DNA from: an uncultured bacterium
Lineage (GTDB): Bacteria > Bacillota_I > Bacilli_A > Acholeplasmatales > Anaeroplasmataceae
Assembly: GCA_949291115.1 (NCBI GenBank)
Contig: CASETY010000007.1
Span: 1-64,000, forward strand
Direction: 5' to 3'
DNA: 64,000 nt
In this document: piece by piece, positions 44,783 to 52,808 of the stretch
How positions within the stretch are numbered: the first letter of the stretch is position 1
Layout: the number at the start of each line of letters is the position of its first letter
Made by a program: the position numbers and the translations under genes
Notes under the pieces: generated by a model
The model's database searches: none
The model's input: only the letters and a program-made list of their open reading frames with translations
Told to the model about the DNA's origin: nothing

Positions 44783-45083
44783 AGAAATTAAATATAGCCG
44801 TTTAGATTGGGATGAAAAAATAAAGAATCAAGTAGAAAAACTAGGTTTTAAATGGTATGACTATGAATTTAGTTCTAAATTTGGATGGTTTAAAACTTAT
44901 GGGGAACATGATGAATTAGAAGTTCAAATTGATAATGTTGGTTTATTTGTTAAAGAAAATGCTAAATACATTAACTACATAGGTAATATCAATTATCACT
45001 TAAATTATATCTTTAAGACTATTAGAAGCTTAAGAGAAGATATTAATACACTTATTAAGATTAAAGCTATAGACGCTTGTTAA
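44775..45083 (+). CDS. Early phage protein, unknown
   Basis: A 102-residue protein with many aromatic residues (WYDYEFSSKFGWFKTYG). No domain recognised. It is the last gene before the G-rich tract, which begins right after its stop. Confidence 0.6.
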   Translation: MNKEIKYSRLDWDEKIKNQVEKLGFKWYDYEFSSKFGWFKTYGEHDELEVQIDNVGLFVKENAKYINYIGNINYHLNYIFKTIRSLREDINTLIKIKAIDAC

Positions 45084-45623
45084 AAGCGATAAAATGGTTC
45101 AGTAAAGAGGAGCAAAGGAAAAGTAGCGTTCCGATTAGTGACGTAGTGGCACAGTTATGAGCAGCGAAGATTAGCGTTGTGTTGCTACGGCGATGAGTGG
45201 TCCAGTAATGTTACGAGATGTTTTGGTTGGGTGAAGTTTGGTTTTTGTAAGGTCGAGTGACGCGAAGGAAATGCTGCGTTTAGATTTGTGCAGTATTGGC
45301 TTAGTGGTGTAGTGCGAAGTGGCGTGGTGGTTGTGAAAAGAAGTGTATGGTCTTGGAATCGTGTAGTCGAGTATGGCGATGTTTTGGACAAGCTGGGTTT
45401 TGAATAGTGATGGCTATGTCCAGTTATGTAGTGCGAGGTGAAGTCAAGGTGATGTGTGGTTGATTATAGGTTATGCAAAGTTCAGCAAAGGCGTATGGAA
45501 GAGTGGTGCGAGGCATAATTTTAAGTTTAATCATTTATGGTTGGTTTAAACTTGCGTGGTGGTTTAAATAAAAAATAATAAATTAAGGTAGGTGAAAATA
45601 ACTCCCTATGGTCGTTTCATTTT
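45084..45623 (+). other. G-rich, C-poor non-coding tract
   Basis: A hand count over 45121-45540 gives about 144 G and 42 C in 420 nt, a composition quite unlike the flanking genes. Frequent words are GTAGTG, GTGGTG, GCGAAG and GTGCGA. I see no plus-strand gene, and the minus-strand 68-codon frame at 45185-45391 has low-complexity Thr/Pro content and is not credible. A good terminator follows at 45624. It may be transcribed as a long non-coding RNA from the early operon. Confidence 0.7.
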
Positions 45624-45655
45624 CAAGTAAAATAACCACGCTTTTACTTGTTTTT
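45624..45655 (+). terminator. Terminator after the G-rich tract
   Basis: CAAGTAAAA (45624-45632) pairs with TTTTACTTG (45642-45650), then TTTTT. Ends the early transcript. Confidence 0.88.
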
Positions 45656-45686
45656 AAAAAATATGTTAACAAGGGAGAATATTAAA

Positions 45687-45851
45687 TTGAAAAAAGAAGT
45701 TTTAATAAAATTATTAGAAGTATCTGGAGAAAATACCAAAAAAATAGTTTTAGATTTTTTTAAAAATACTGATGTTAAAGGATATCGAGAATTAATCCAA
45801 GATTTACAAGAAGCAATTAACATTGAAATGTCAAAGGTGGACAATGAGTAA
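45687..45851 (+). CDS. Small phage protein upstream of the late regulator
   Basis: A 54-residue helical protein starting with TTG (GGGAG about 9 bases upstream): KKEVLIKLLEVSGENTKK and onward. It overlaps the regulator gene by 8 bp. Unknown function; probably co-translated. Confidence 0.6.
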   Translation: MKKEVLIKLLEVSGENTKKIVLDFFKNTDVKGYRELIQDLQEAINIEMSKVDNE

Positions 45852-46236
45852 TTTTGATGAATTAATAAAGAATATAAAATTATTAAGGTACGAAAAAATA
45901 TTATTAGAAACAAAAATGAATAACATATCATTTCTTAAAAGTCCAAGTTATTCTGAACGAGTTGCTGGTGGTCTCAGGAAAGACTTAGAAGAAAAATATG
46001 CGGAGTATTCTGAGCTTTTAAAGAAATTTAAAACTATTGAACAACAACTTAGCCTTTTAGAACGAGAGTTTAATAAATTAGTAGAGCAGTTAACCAATAT
46101 TGACGACATCCTAATACTAAAGCTTTATTACATTGAAGGTCTTAATTTATTTAAAATTTCAAAAAAGCTCAATTACAACTACGGATATGTTAGACAAAGG
46201 AAGCAAAGAGCAATAAAAAAACTTAAAATTTTGTAA
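45844..46236 (+). CDS. Late transcription regulator, sigma-70 region 4-like
   Basis: A 130-residue protein with a long coiled coil (about 20-90) and a C-terminal helix-turn-helix of sigma region 4 type (ILKLYYIEGLNLFKISKK, GYVRQRKQRAIKKL). This fits ArpU/DUF1492-like late activators. The triple 10-bp repeat promoter directly after its stop is the obvious candidate target. Confidence 0.82.
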   Translation: MSNFDELIKNIKLLRYEKILLETKMNNISFLKSPSYSERVAGGLRKDLEEKYAEYSELLKKFKTIEQQLSLLEREFNKLVEQLTNIDDILILKLYYIEGLNLFKISKKLNYNYGYVRQRKQRAIKKLKIL

Positions 46237-46241
46237 AAGAA

Positions 46242-46284
46242 CTAACAGAATCTAACAGTTTCTAACAATTGTTTATGGTATAAT
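46242..46284 (+). promoter_or_regulatory. Late promoter with three CTAACA repeats
   Basis: CTAACA occurs at 46242, 46252 and 46262 at exact 10-bp spacing (CTAACAGAAT, CTAACAGTTT, CTAACAATTG), followed by TGG-TATAAT (46276-46284) and no -35 box. This is the design of an activator-dependent promoter, driving the late operon. Similar units lie at 29883. Confidence 0.78.
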
Positions 46285-46391
46285 GGTATCGTAGAAAATT
46301 AGGTAATACCTGATTTAACTACTTATTGTTTTTTTCAACTTTCTTGCTAGTGTTTGAATTTTTTTTCTTACCCTTTACCTCCCTATTATTA

Positions 46392-46440
46392 GTGGTTATA
46401 AACCACACCAAAGAAGCTTTAAATTAGCTTCTTTTTTTTC
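46392..46440 (+). terminator. Leader hairpins and terminator upstream of terS
   Basis: GTGGTT-ATA-AACCAC (46392-46406) is followed by a terminator AAGAAGCT (46411-46418) with AGCTTCTT (46426-46433) and seven or more Ts. It lies about 55 bp before terS and 120 bp after the promoter, so late transcription may need antitermination or read-through. Confidence 0.72.
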
Positions 46441-46495
46441 TTTTATTTTTAATTTTCTTTTTTTTCTTAGTTAAAAAAAGGTGGTGATTATAATA

Positions 46496-47095
46496 ATGAG
46501 TGATATTGAAAACAACAACATTGAAAATGATAAAGATATTATCATTAGTAGAACTCTTACTGATATCAAGCGCAACAAAAGTAAACGTGCAACTTACGAA
46601 GATAATGTTGAGCCTCATTTAGCTCAAATTAAGGACTGGCGCAAAATGGGTGCTACTGACAAAGAAATAGCTGACGTTTTAGGCATTCATTGCGCTACTC
46701 TTTGCAAATGGAAAAAACAACACACTGAATTAAACAAAGCTTTACGTTCGGGTACTGAACTAATGCTTTTAGAAGTTAAAGCAAGCTTGCTTAAACAAGC
46801 ACTAGGTTATCGAGAAAGAGATGTTAGGACTGTTATCAAACAAGGCGTAGTTGTTCAGCAAGAAGTTTTCGAGAAATATATCCCACCAAATGAACGTGCA
46901 GTAGCAATGATATTAAGAAATTATGATAAAGATTACATTGAAAAGGGTAAAGACGTTAATATGCAAAGCTTAACGGAAGAGCTGGCTAAGACTGGTTTAA
47001 TTAAGATTACCGATGATATTAGTGAAGCATTAAGAAAGGCTAGTGAAGAAAGTGAAGACATCAATAGCAAGTCAAATGAAGATAAGCAATGTTAA
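46496..47095 (+). CDS. terS: Terminase small subunit
   Basis: A 199-residue DNA-recognition subunit with a helix-turn-helix (GATDKEIADVLGIHCATLCK) near residues 45-70 and the conserved middle (RSGTELMLLEVKASLLKQALG). It selects phage DNA for packaging. ATG 46496 with AAGGTGGTGA upstream. Overlaps terL by about 20 bp. Confidence 0.88.
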   Translation: MSDIENNNIENDKDIIISRTLTDIKRNKSKRATYEDNVEPHLAQIKDWRKMGATDKEIADVLGIHCATLCKWKKQHTELNKALRSGTELMLLEVKASLLKQALGYRERDVRTVIKQGVVVQQEVFEKYIPPNERAVAMILRNYDKDYIEKGKDVNMQSLTEELAKTGLIKITDDISEALRKASEESEDINSKSNEDKQC

Positions 47096-48467
47096 TTTAA
47101 GTAAATTAATATTGCCAATGTTTTACAAAGTGCATACTGCAATCAAACATAAAGAGTTTACTTATTTTGATTTAAAAGGCGGTCGTGGTAGCGGTAAATC
47201 ATACTTCGTAGCTGAAGAACTAATTTTAAATATGATGAAAGATAGACAAGACGGAGTTATTAGTCATGCTTTAGCTCTTAGATTTGTAGCTAATACTTTA
47301 GAAGGTTCAATTGCTGAAGATTTACAAAGAGCAATTGACTTGCTAGGTGTTAATAGCCTTTGGAAAAGACAAAAGAATCCTAAAAGATTTATCTACTTGC
47401 CAGATAGTGAAACTCCTCAATACATTCGCTTAGAGGGTTGCGATGAACCAAGCAAATTAAAATCAATGACTTTTGCTAAAGGCTATTGTAAATATGTTTG
47501 GTTTGAAGAAACACAAGAATTTAAAAAAGCTAGTGATTTACAAAGTATTTTGCTTACTTGTTTACGTAGTAATGATAGATATCCATTTAATGGATTTGTA
47601 GTGTTTAGAACATTTAATCCAAAAGCTGAACTAAATCATTGGTTAAACATTGATATGCAGTATCAAAGAAAAGATAGATTAGTTCATCATTCTACTTATC
47701 TAGATGTTCCAAAAGGTATATTAGAACAACAATTTTATGATGAAGCTAATATTACTAAAGAGCGTAATTTTAAAGAATATCAAAATGTATTTCTAGGATT
47801 AGTAGTTGGTACTGATGGTTTATGTTATCCAATGTTTGATGTTAATAAACATGTCATAAACATTGATAAATTTAGTTTTTATCCAATGGAAAAAGTAGCT
47901 AAAGTAATAGTTGGTTGTGATGTTGGTACAGTAATAGATGCGACTACATTAAGCCCTCTTTGTTTAACAACGCTTGGAAGAATAGTAAGACTTCCAGGCT
48001 TTTATTATGATCCTACTAACTGGGGTCATGAATCTATAGCGCCAACAATTCAAGTTAAGTTAATGGAAGCTTGGTTAGATTATTGGCTATGGTATTTTAA
48101 AATAAAACACGTAGATGTTGAAATAATCGTTGATAGTGCTAGTCAAGATATAATGCTTGAGTTTAACAACTCTACTAAATATCACGCTTTATCAGTTGGT
48201 CAAAAAGATGTAATGCTTGATATGCGTAGACTCCAAAACGTTTATACAGTTCCTGATTACTTTGTAACAATAAACGCAGGCTATATTGACCCTTTAAGCA
48301 TTCCACTTAAACAAGATTATAATTATCCAAATTTAAAATTATTAGGTGATAACGATATGCTGATAGTAGAAACGTTAAGCTTAATTATTGATGATAGAAC
48401 AGGCAAGCCAATGGATGGTAACGACCATATGATAGATGCGACAAAATATGCAGTAAAAGCAATTTAA
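47076..48467 (+). CDS. terL: Terminase large subunit
   Basis: A 463-residue packaging motor. Walker A is LKGGRGSGKSYF (about 34-45), Walker B YVWFEETQEF, and the RNase H-like nuclease domain has VGCDVGT, IVDSASQD and NDHMIDATKYA. I chose ATG 47076; an upstream in-frame GTG at 47043 would add 11 residues and lies further inside terS. It cuts and moves DNA into the capsid. Confidence 0.93.
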   Translation: MKISNVNLSKLILPMFYKVHTAIKHKEFTYFDLKGGRGSGKSYFVAEELILNMMKDRQDGVISHALALRFVANTLEGSIAEDLQRAIDLLGVNSLWKRQKNPKRFIYLPDSETPQYIRLEGCDEPSKLKSMTFAKGYCKYVWFEETQEFKKASDLQSILLTCLRSNDRYPFNGFVVFRTFNPKAELNHWLNIDMQYQRKDRLVHHSTYLDVPKGILEQQFYDEANITKERNFKEYQNVFLGLVVGTDGLCYPMFDVNKHVINIDKFSFYPMEKVAKVIVGCDVGTVIDATTLSPLCLTTLGRIVRLPGFYYDPTNWGHESIAPTIQVKLMEAWLDYWLWYFKIKHVDVEIIVDSASQDIMLEFNNSTKYHALSVGQKDVMLDMRRLQNVYTVPDYFVTINAGYIDPLSIPLKQDYNYPNLKLLGDNDMLIVETLSLIIDDRTGKPMDGNDHMIDATKYAVKAI

Positions 48468-48479
48468 GGAAGTGATAGA

Positions 48480-50078
48480 TTGAATATGAATATTAGAACA
48501 TCTAATGTAGAAGTTGGTGTTGAAGACGTTAAAGACCTTATTAAAGCTACAAATAATTACTTAAATGGTTCTGAAGATAACTATTTACCAGTAGCTATGC
48601 GAGCTTTATTAAAAGCCTACCCAGATAGCTTAGGTATTGAAGATGAAAGTTATATGATAATGTTTCCATTTTACGATAGAATAGCTATTCAAAATAATTT
48701 TTTGGCAATGCAATGGGCTAATGGATTTGTTCCTTTAATTCATAGAAATGTATTGAATTCAAAAACTTGTCCTGTGATAGCTGATATCTTAACAAGTAAA
48801 ATTATTGGTAACATTTCAATTGAAGGTGAAAGCGATGATGATGTTAAAGTAGTTAGAAATAGTATCGTAGATTTTCAAAACAAGATGCTTCAATTAGAAA
48901 GTGATGTGCTAATTAGAGGAGAAGCTTGTATTACTACTAACTTCTTTAAAGATAAAGATGGAAATTTTAAAGTGTCACTCGAAGTTTATCCTTTAGCTAG
49001 ATACCAAGTATTAAAAGAAGTTGATGATAAAATTTATGATGCTTATTTGTTTAAATCACTATTTGATGGCGAAAATAGTTATTGCAATTATTTGTTTGTT
49101 GAACATCGTTATTATAAAGTTAGAAATGGTCAAAAAGTAGCTTTTTTAGAATATAACATTTTAAAGAATGCTTGGGTTAAAAAATCACAGTCTTTAGTTA
49201 AGCAAGAAATTAAAACAGCTAAATTAGAAGTTGATGCTATTCCAAAAAATATATTGAATAAGCTCGGAGATATTCAAATTAACAAACCTATTGAAATTTT
49301 AAATCTAGGAGTTTATAGATTTAAAAACACTGCCACCAACAAATTAGCAAGATATACAGATATCGGTGAATCACAATTCATCAACGTCACAGGCTTTATG
49401 CAAAGTTTAGAAAACACACTAACTTATCAAGAAATAGATAAATATGTTGGTAGAGCTAGAGTTATGGTTCCGCAGTTTTCAGGAGCTAAAAATGGATTGT
49501 TGCAAGGTTCTAACAAAAGAGGATTTAATATATTAGATTACTCGTTTATGACTCCATATACGGCTGAAACAGGTAGCCTTGATAGTAAAGCACCTATAGA
49601 ACCAATTCAGTTTAATTTAAGAAGTGCTGATTGGAAATTAGCATTAGAACAAGCAGAAGCCAAGATTTGTGTTAGATGTGGTCTATCAATACTTGATTTT
49701 GATCCATCACTTGCAACGACGATGCGTACTGCTACTGAAGTTAATTATATGAATGATATCACGGCTAATACAGTTAAATCAAAACGTGCACTTTTAAAGA
49801 ATGAATTAGATAGATTACTTAGTGAAATAGCAGTAGAGTTAAATTTAGATGTTAAAGTGTTTGTAGTGTTTGACCCAACAACTATTATTGATAAAGTACA
49901 AAACCAAACATTAATCTTACAACAATATCAATCTGGATTAATTAGTCTTGATACCGCCGTTAAACAACTACATCCTGAGTGGAAACAAGAAGAAGTTGAA
50001 GCCGAACTAGATAGAATTAATTTAGAGCGTGGTGGAACTAGAGTTGATGATAATTTTAACAATATATTAGGTTTGTAG
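48480..50078 (+). CDS. Phage portal protein
   Basis: A 532-residue protein of SPP1 gp6-like type: N-terminal stem/wing, central crown, and RFKNTATNKLARYTDIGESQ, SLATTMRTATEVNYMN, then a helical C-terminus. Forms the dodecameric DNA portal. The TTG at 48480 is 7 bases after AAGGA; ATG 48486 is the alternative. Confidence 0.85.
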   Translation: MNMNIRTSNVEVGVEDVKDLIKATNNYLNGSEDNYLPVAMRALLKAYPDSLGIEDESYMIMFPFYDRIAIQNNFLAMQWANGFVPLIHRNVLNSKTCPVIADILTSKIIGNISIEGESDDDVKVVRNSIVDFQNKMLQLESDVLIRGEACITTNFFKDKDGNFKVSLEVYPLARYQVLKEVDDKIYDAYLFKSLFDGENSYCNYLFVEHRYYKVRNGQKVAFLEYNILKNAWVKKSQSLVKQEIKTAKLEVDAIPKNILNKLGDIQINKPIEILNLGVYRFKNTATNKLARYTDIGESQFINVTGFMQSLENTLTYQEIDKYVGRARVMVPQFSGAKNGLLQGSNKRGFNILDYSFMTPYTAETGSLDSKAPIEPIQFNLRSADWKLALEQAEAKICVRCGLSILDFDPSLATTMRTATEVNYMNDITANTVKSKRALLKNELDRLLSEIAVELNLDVKVFVVFDPTTIIDKVQNQTLILQQYQSGLISLDTAVKQLHPEWKQEEVEAELDRINLERGGTRVDDNFNNILGL

Positions 50079-50079
50079 T

Positions 50080-51660
50080 ATGAATAACACGGACGATAAT
50101 ATTGTAGTCCTTATTGAAGATACCACCCTAAAATTACAAAAATTATTATCAACAATGGTCAACGATAGAATTAAGCGTGACATTATAGGTACTGAAGCTA
50201 AAAGAATCATTAATGAATGTGTAAAAAAATTACAGCAAGCAAATTGTGATAAAGACTTTGTAGAAAAACAAAGACAAGCATTTATGCTAACATTCACTAA
50301 TTGGTATAACCGTATAACCCTAGATTTAGCTAAATTAGCACAAAAAACTAAGAACCCTACATTTTATCAATCTTATAAAGAAATCACTGGTATAGAGCCT
50401 AAAATAAGCGGAAAATCGATTATTATAAACGCAGGTGTTAAAAATAATTATGAAACTGGTGGGGTATATAATATTCGTGATTACTTTACTACTGGTGAAA
50501 CTGGTTATTCGCAAATGTTTGTTGAAGATTATCAAAAAAGAGTAAATAGGGAAATAATGAGAATAGCTAGTATGAATGTTGTTTTAGTTGATAGAAAAGG
50601 TAGAACAATGTCTGCTAGAAACCTCGCCGAAATGCAAGTCAGATATGAAGAACAAGTCAAAGATTTTGAAAAACTTGATAAAAAAGGAGTTAAATATGTG
50701 GTTGCTACATCACACGCTAATGCTAGTGAACGTTGTCAGCCATGGCAAGGAAAGATATTTGAATTAGATGCTAAAGTTGGCGAAGTGACTATTGGCAAAA
50801 CCATACAACATGGTGAACCAACACCAAAAGGAAAAATGCCAGATGGTAAAAATTATTACTCCCTTAAAGAAGCAATGGAAAAAGGATTTTTAGGCTATAA
50901 TTGTAGGCATCGTATTATTGAATATAAAGCTAGTATGACAATGCCAAAAAGTTATACTGAAAATAAAATTAATAGTGAGCGAAATATTGAAAAGACTGCT
51001 AGAAGCCTAGAACGTAAAATTAGAAATGCTAAAAAGAAATCAATGCTCGCTAATACTTCTGATCAAAGAAAAAGGTATCAAGAAGAGTCTAAAAAGCTTC
51101 AAGATACTTATTGGAACTATTGTAAAGAACATGATTATCCAGTAGCTGAATGGCGAACTAGAGTATCATTAAATGAACGTGAAGGAATTAAAAGTGGTGG
51201 CATTAGTAGTGAGATTAATAGTAACAACAAAGGCATAACTTATGAGCAAATGAAATTAAGCAATTTATCTAGTGATAAAGCTGTTGAATATAAACTAAAT
51301 AAAATAAAAAGTAAAATTAGTGAGTATGAGAGCTATGGTATATTAGAAACGGATTTTTCTAAAAGTCTACCTAATATAAAGAAAATTGATAGAACTATAG
51401 TATTAACGAAAGAAAGAAAAAAGCATATTCTAGATAGGCATATTGAAATAAGACCACACATTCCGCATTTAATAGAATATATAAATTCCCCAGATGGTGT
51501 TGAAGTTGATGAAAAGAGTAGTAATACATTGAACATTTATAAATTCGTTGATAAAAAGCATGTTATATATATTACTATCAAATTTAATGAACTTAACAGT
51601 AATAATAGCAATTCAATTATAACAGCTAGATATATGAATAAAAAGCGCATAAAAAAATAA
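50080..51660 (+). CDS. MuF-type minor capsid protein with BECR-type toxin domain
   Basis: A 526-residue protein. About 1-330 is a minor capsid (MuF-like) protein with a cysteine-bearing core (HANASERCQPWQGKIF; FLGYNCRHRIIEY). The last 110 residues are a separate domain with KKHILDRHIEIRP, SPDGVEVDE, VIYITIKF and NSIITARYMNKKR, the pattern of phage Barnase/EndoU/ColicinE5-RelE-like nucleases. Such proteins are packaged in the virion. No obvious immunity gene follows. Confidence 0.8.
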   Translation: MNNTDDNIVVLIEDTTLKLQKLLSTMVNDRIKRDIIGTEAKRIINECVKKLQQANCDKDFVEKQRQAFMLTFTNWYNRITLDLAKLAQKTKNPTFYQSYKEITGIEPKISGKSIIINAGVKNNYETGGVYNIRDYFTTGETGYSQMFVEDYQKRVNREIMRIASMNVVLVDRKGRTMSARNLAEMQVRYEEQVKDFEKLDKKGVKYVVATSHANASERCQPWQGKIFELDAKVGEVTIGKTIQHGEPTPKGKMPDGKNYYSLKEAMEKGFLGYNCRHRIIEYKASMTMPKSYTENKINSERNIEKTARSLERKIRNAKKKSMLANTSDQRKRYQEESKKLQDTYWNYCKEHDYPVAEWRTRVSLNEREGIKSGGISSEINSNNKGITYEQMKLSNLSSDKAVEYKLNKIKSKISEYESYGILETDFSKSLPNIKKIDRTIVLTKERKKHILDRHIEIRPHIPHLIEYINSPDGVEVDEKSSNTLNIYKFVDKKHVIYITIKFNELNSNNSNSIITARYMNKKRIKK

Positions 51661-51769
51661 GTTTCTACTGATGGAAGCCTCCCCATCATCTCCCTCTCAT
51701 AAATATATGAGCGTAAGGCATAGTTGGCTCTCTGTGTAAAACACAACTTTACTACCTAGTAGAAACTTA
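51658..51769 (+). ncRNA. Cloverleaf-like structured RNA 1
   Basis: A 12-bp closing stem, TAAGTTTCTACT (51658-51669) with AGTAGAAACTTA (51758-51769), encloses three hairpins: GATGG/CCATC (51670-51674 with 51683-51687), CTCAT/ATGAG (51696-51700 with 51707-51711) and one around TGTGT/ACACA (51733-51745). No reading frame. Its 5' end overlaps the MuF gene stop. Confidence 0.7.
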
Positions 51770-51831
51770 TTTATCTATTTATATTTTAGAGCATAGTTTT
51801 AATTAAATCAAGAGGTTTGTAAAAAAATAAA

Positions 51832-51925
51832 AAAAGATTAAGCTTAACTTGGTGAGTTGGACCCAAGATTTCCCCGAAGGGCGATAAGAAACTCCAAAAT
51901 CTCTATCCTTTAAACTTAATCTTTT
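51832..51925 (+). ncRNA. Structured RNA 2
   Basis: An 11-bp closing stem, AAAAGATTAAG (51832-51842) with CTTAATCTTTT (51915-51925), encloses CTTGG/CCAAG (51848-51852 with 51863-51867) and CCC-CGAA-GGG (51872-51881). GAGTT (51854-51858), in the first loop, could pair with AACTC (51890-51894) as a pseudoknot. Both RNAs are followed by the same 18-bp motif with one mismatch (51771-51788 and 51924-51941). Confidence 0.65.
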
Positions 51926-51976
51926 ATCTATTTATATTCTAAACTACAAATTAAGTTTTGTAAAGGAGTTGTTATC

Positions 51977-52090
51977 ATAAATGACAAAGAAAAAGACTTA
52001 GAAAATTTAGGACTTGCAATTGGCATTTTTGTTGTAGGGTTTATAGTTGGCATTGTAATAAGTTTTATATTCGTTAAATTAAGATGTTGA
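51977..52090 (+). CDS. Small membrane protein with non-standard start
   Basis: A 37-codon frame whose first recognisable residues are NDKEKDLENLGLAIGIFVV, followed by one membrane helix and VKLRC. AAAGGAG (51962-51968) lies 8 bases before an ATA codon at 51977 and 5 bases before an ATC at 51974; no ATG, GTG or TTG fits this frame. Its own terminator follows. Either it uses a rare start codon or the base at 51977-51979 is altered. Confidence 0.5.
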   Translation: MNDKEKDLENLGLAIGIFVVGFIVGIVISFIFVKLRC

Positions 52091-52107
52091 TTAAACATCT
52101 TTTTTTA
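52082..52107 (+). terminator. Terminator
   Basis: AGATGTT (52082-52088) pairs with AACATCT (52094-52100), followed by TTTTTTT. Confidence 0.85.
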
Positions 52108-52112
52108 TACTT

Positions 52113-52161
52113 GTTGAAGCTGTGAAACATTAAAACAAAGCACTGGTTGAAGTTATGAAAC
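52113..52161 (+). repeat. Direct repeat GTTGAAGYTRTGAAAC
   Basis: GTTGAAGCTGTGAAAC (52113-52128) and GTTGAAGTTATGAAAC (52146-52161) differ at two positions. They lie before the scaffold gene, with a small GGTG/CACC hairpin at 52193-52209. I see no gene between 52108 and 52233. Confidence 0.4.
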
Positions 52162-52233
52162 CTAAAAAACGAAACAATCATTTTAAATCTATGGTGGAGG
52201 CTACACACCTAAAAACAGCCTAAAGGAGAAGAA

Positions 52234-52785
52234 ATGAAAACAGAAATTTTACAAGAATTATTAACTAGTGGTAAAGACCACAAAGAAATCATTGATGAGA
52301 TTATGCGCTTAAATGGTGAAGATATCAAAAACACGCGTGAAACATTTAAAGTTGATAATAGCAAGTATGTTGATATTTCTAAATATAATGAATTACTTGC
52401 TGAAAAGGATAAGATATCAAATGATTTTATAAATGTTAATAATGATTTTAGTGCTTATAAAGAAAGCACAAAAGACTATGCTTCAATTAAAGAAAAATAT
52501 AATGGATTATTAAAAGAGAACGAATTTAACAACAAAATAGCTGTTTTAAACGGTTTAAATTGTAAGCATAGTGATTTATTAGTAGATAAGCTTGATTGGG
52601 CTAAATATGACCAGGAAAAGAAAACATTTGATGAAGAATATATAAACGGCGTTAAGAGTAAATATAGCGACCTATTTGATGTTCAAGATAAGAACTATGT
52701 TCCAAATGTTAATCCTGGTACAGCTGGTGTTTTTAATTCACACAAACCAAATGAGCTATCTATGGAAGATTTAAGAAAATTATAA
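52234..52785 (+). CDS. Scaffold protein (GP20-like)
   Basis: A 183-residue acidic, coiled-coil protein (YNELLAEKDKISNDF...) with a C-terminal tail ELSMEDLRKL, in the position between portal/MuF and capsid. Its pattern matches phage minor structural GP20 scaffolds that guide capsid assembly. AAAGGAGAAG precedes the ATG. Confidence 0.8.
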   Translation: MKTEILQELLTSGKDHKEIIDEIMRLNGEDIKNTRETFKVDNSKYVDISKYNELLAEKDKISNDFINVNNDFSAYKESTKDYASIKEKYNGLLKENEFNNKIAVLNGLNCKHSDLLVDKLDWAKYDQEKKTFDEEYINGVKSKYSDLFDVQDKNYVPNVNPGTAGVFNSHKPNELSMEDLRKL

Positions 52786-52808
52786 AAATGAAAGGAAGTT
52801 ATTAAATT

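Noticed and set aside
45185-45391. Minus-strand reading frame in the G-rich tract
   Set aside because: Low-complexity Thr/Ser/Pro product from the complement of a G/T-rich tract; no ribosome-binding site or conserved feature.
46424-46618. Minus-strand frame across the terS start
   Set aside because: Begins in terS coding sequence and ends in a poly-Lys stretch from the T-rich leader; not a gene.
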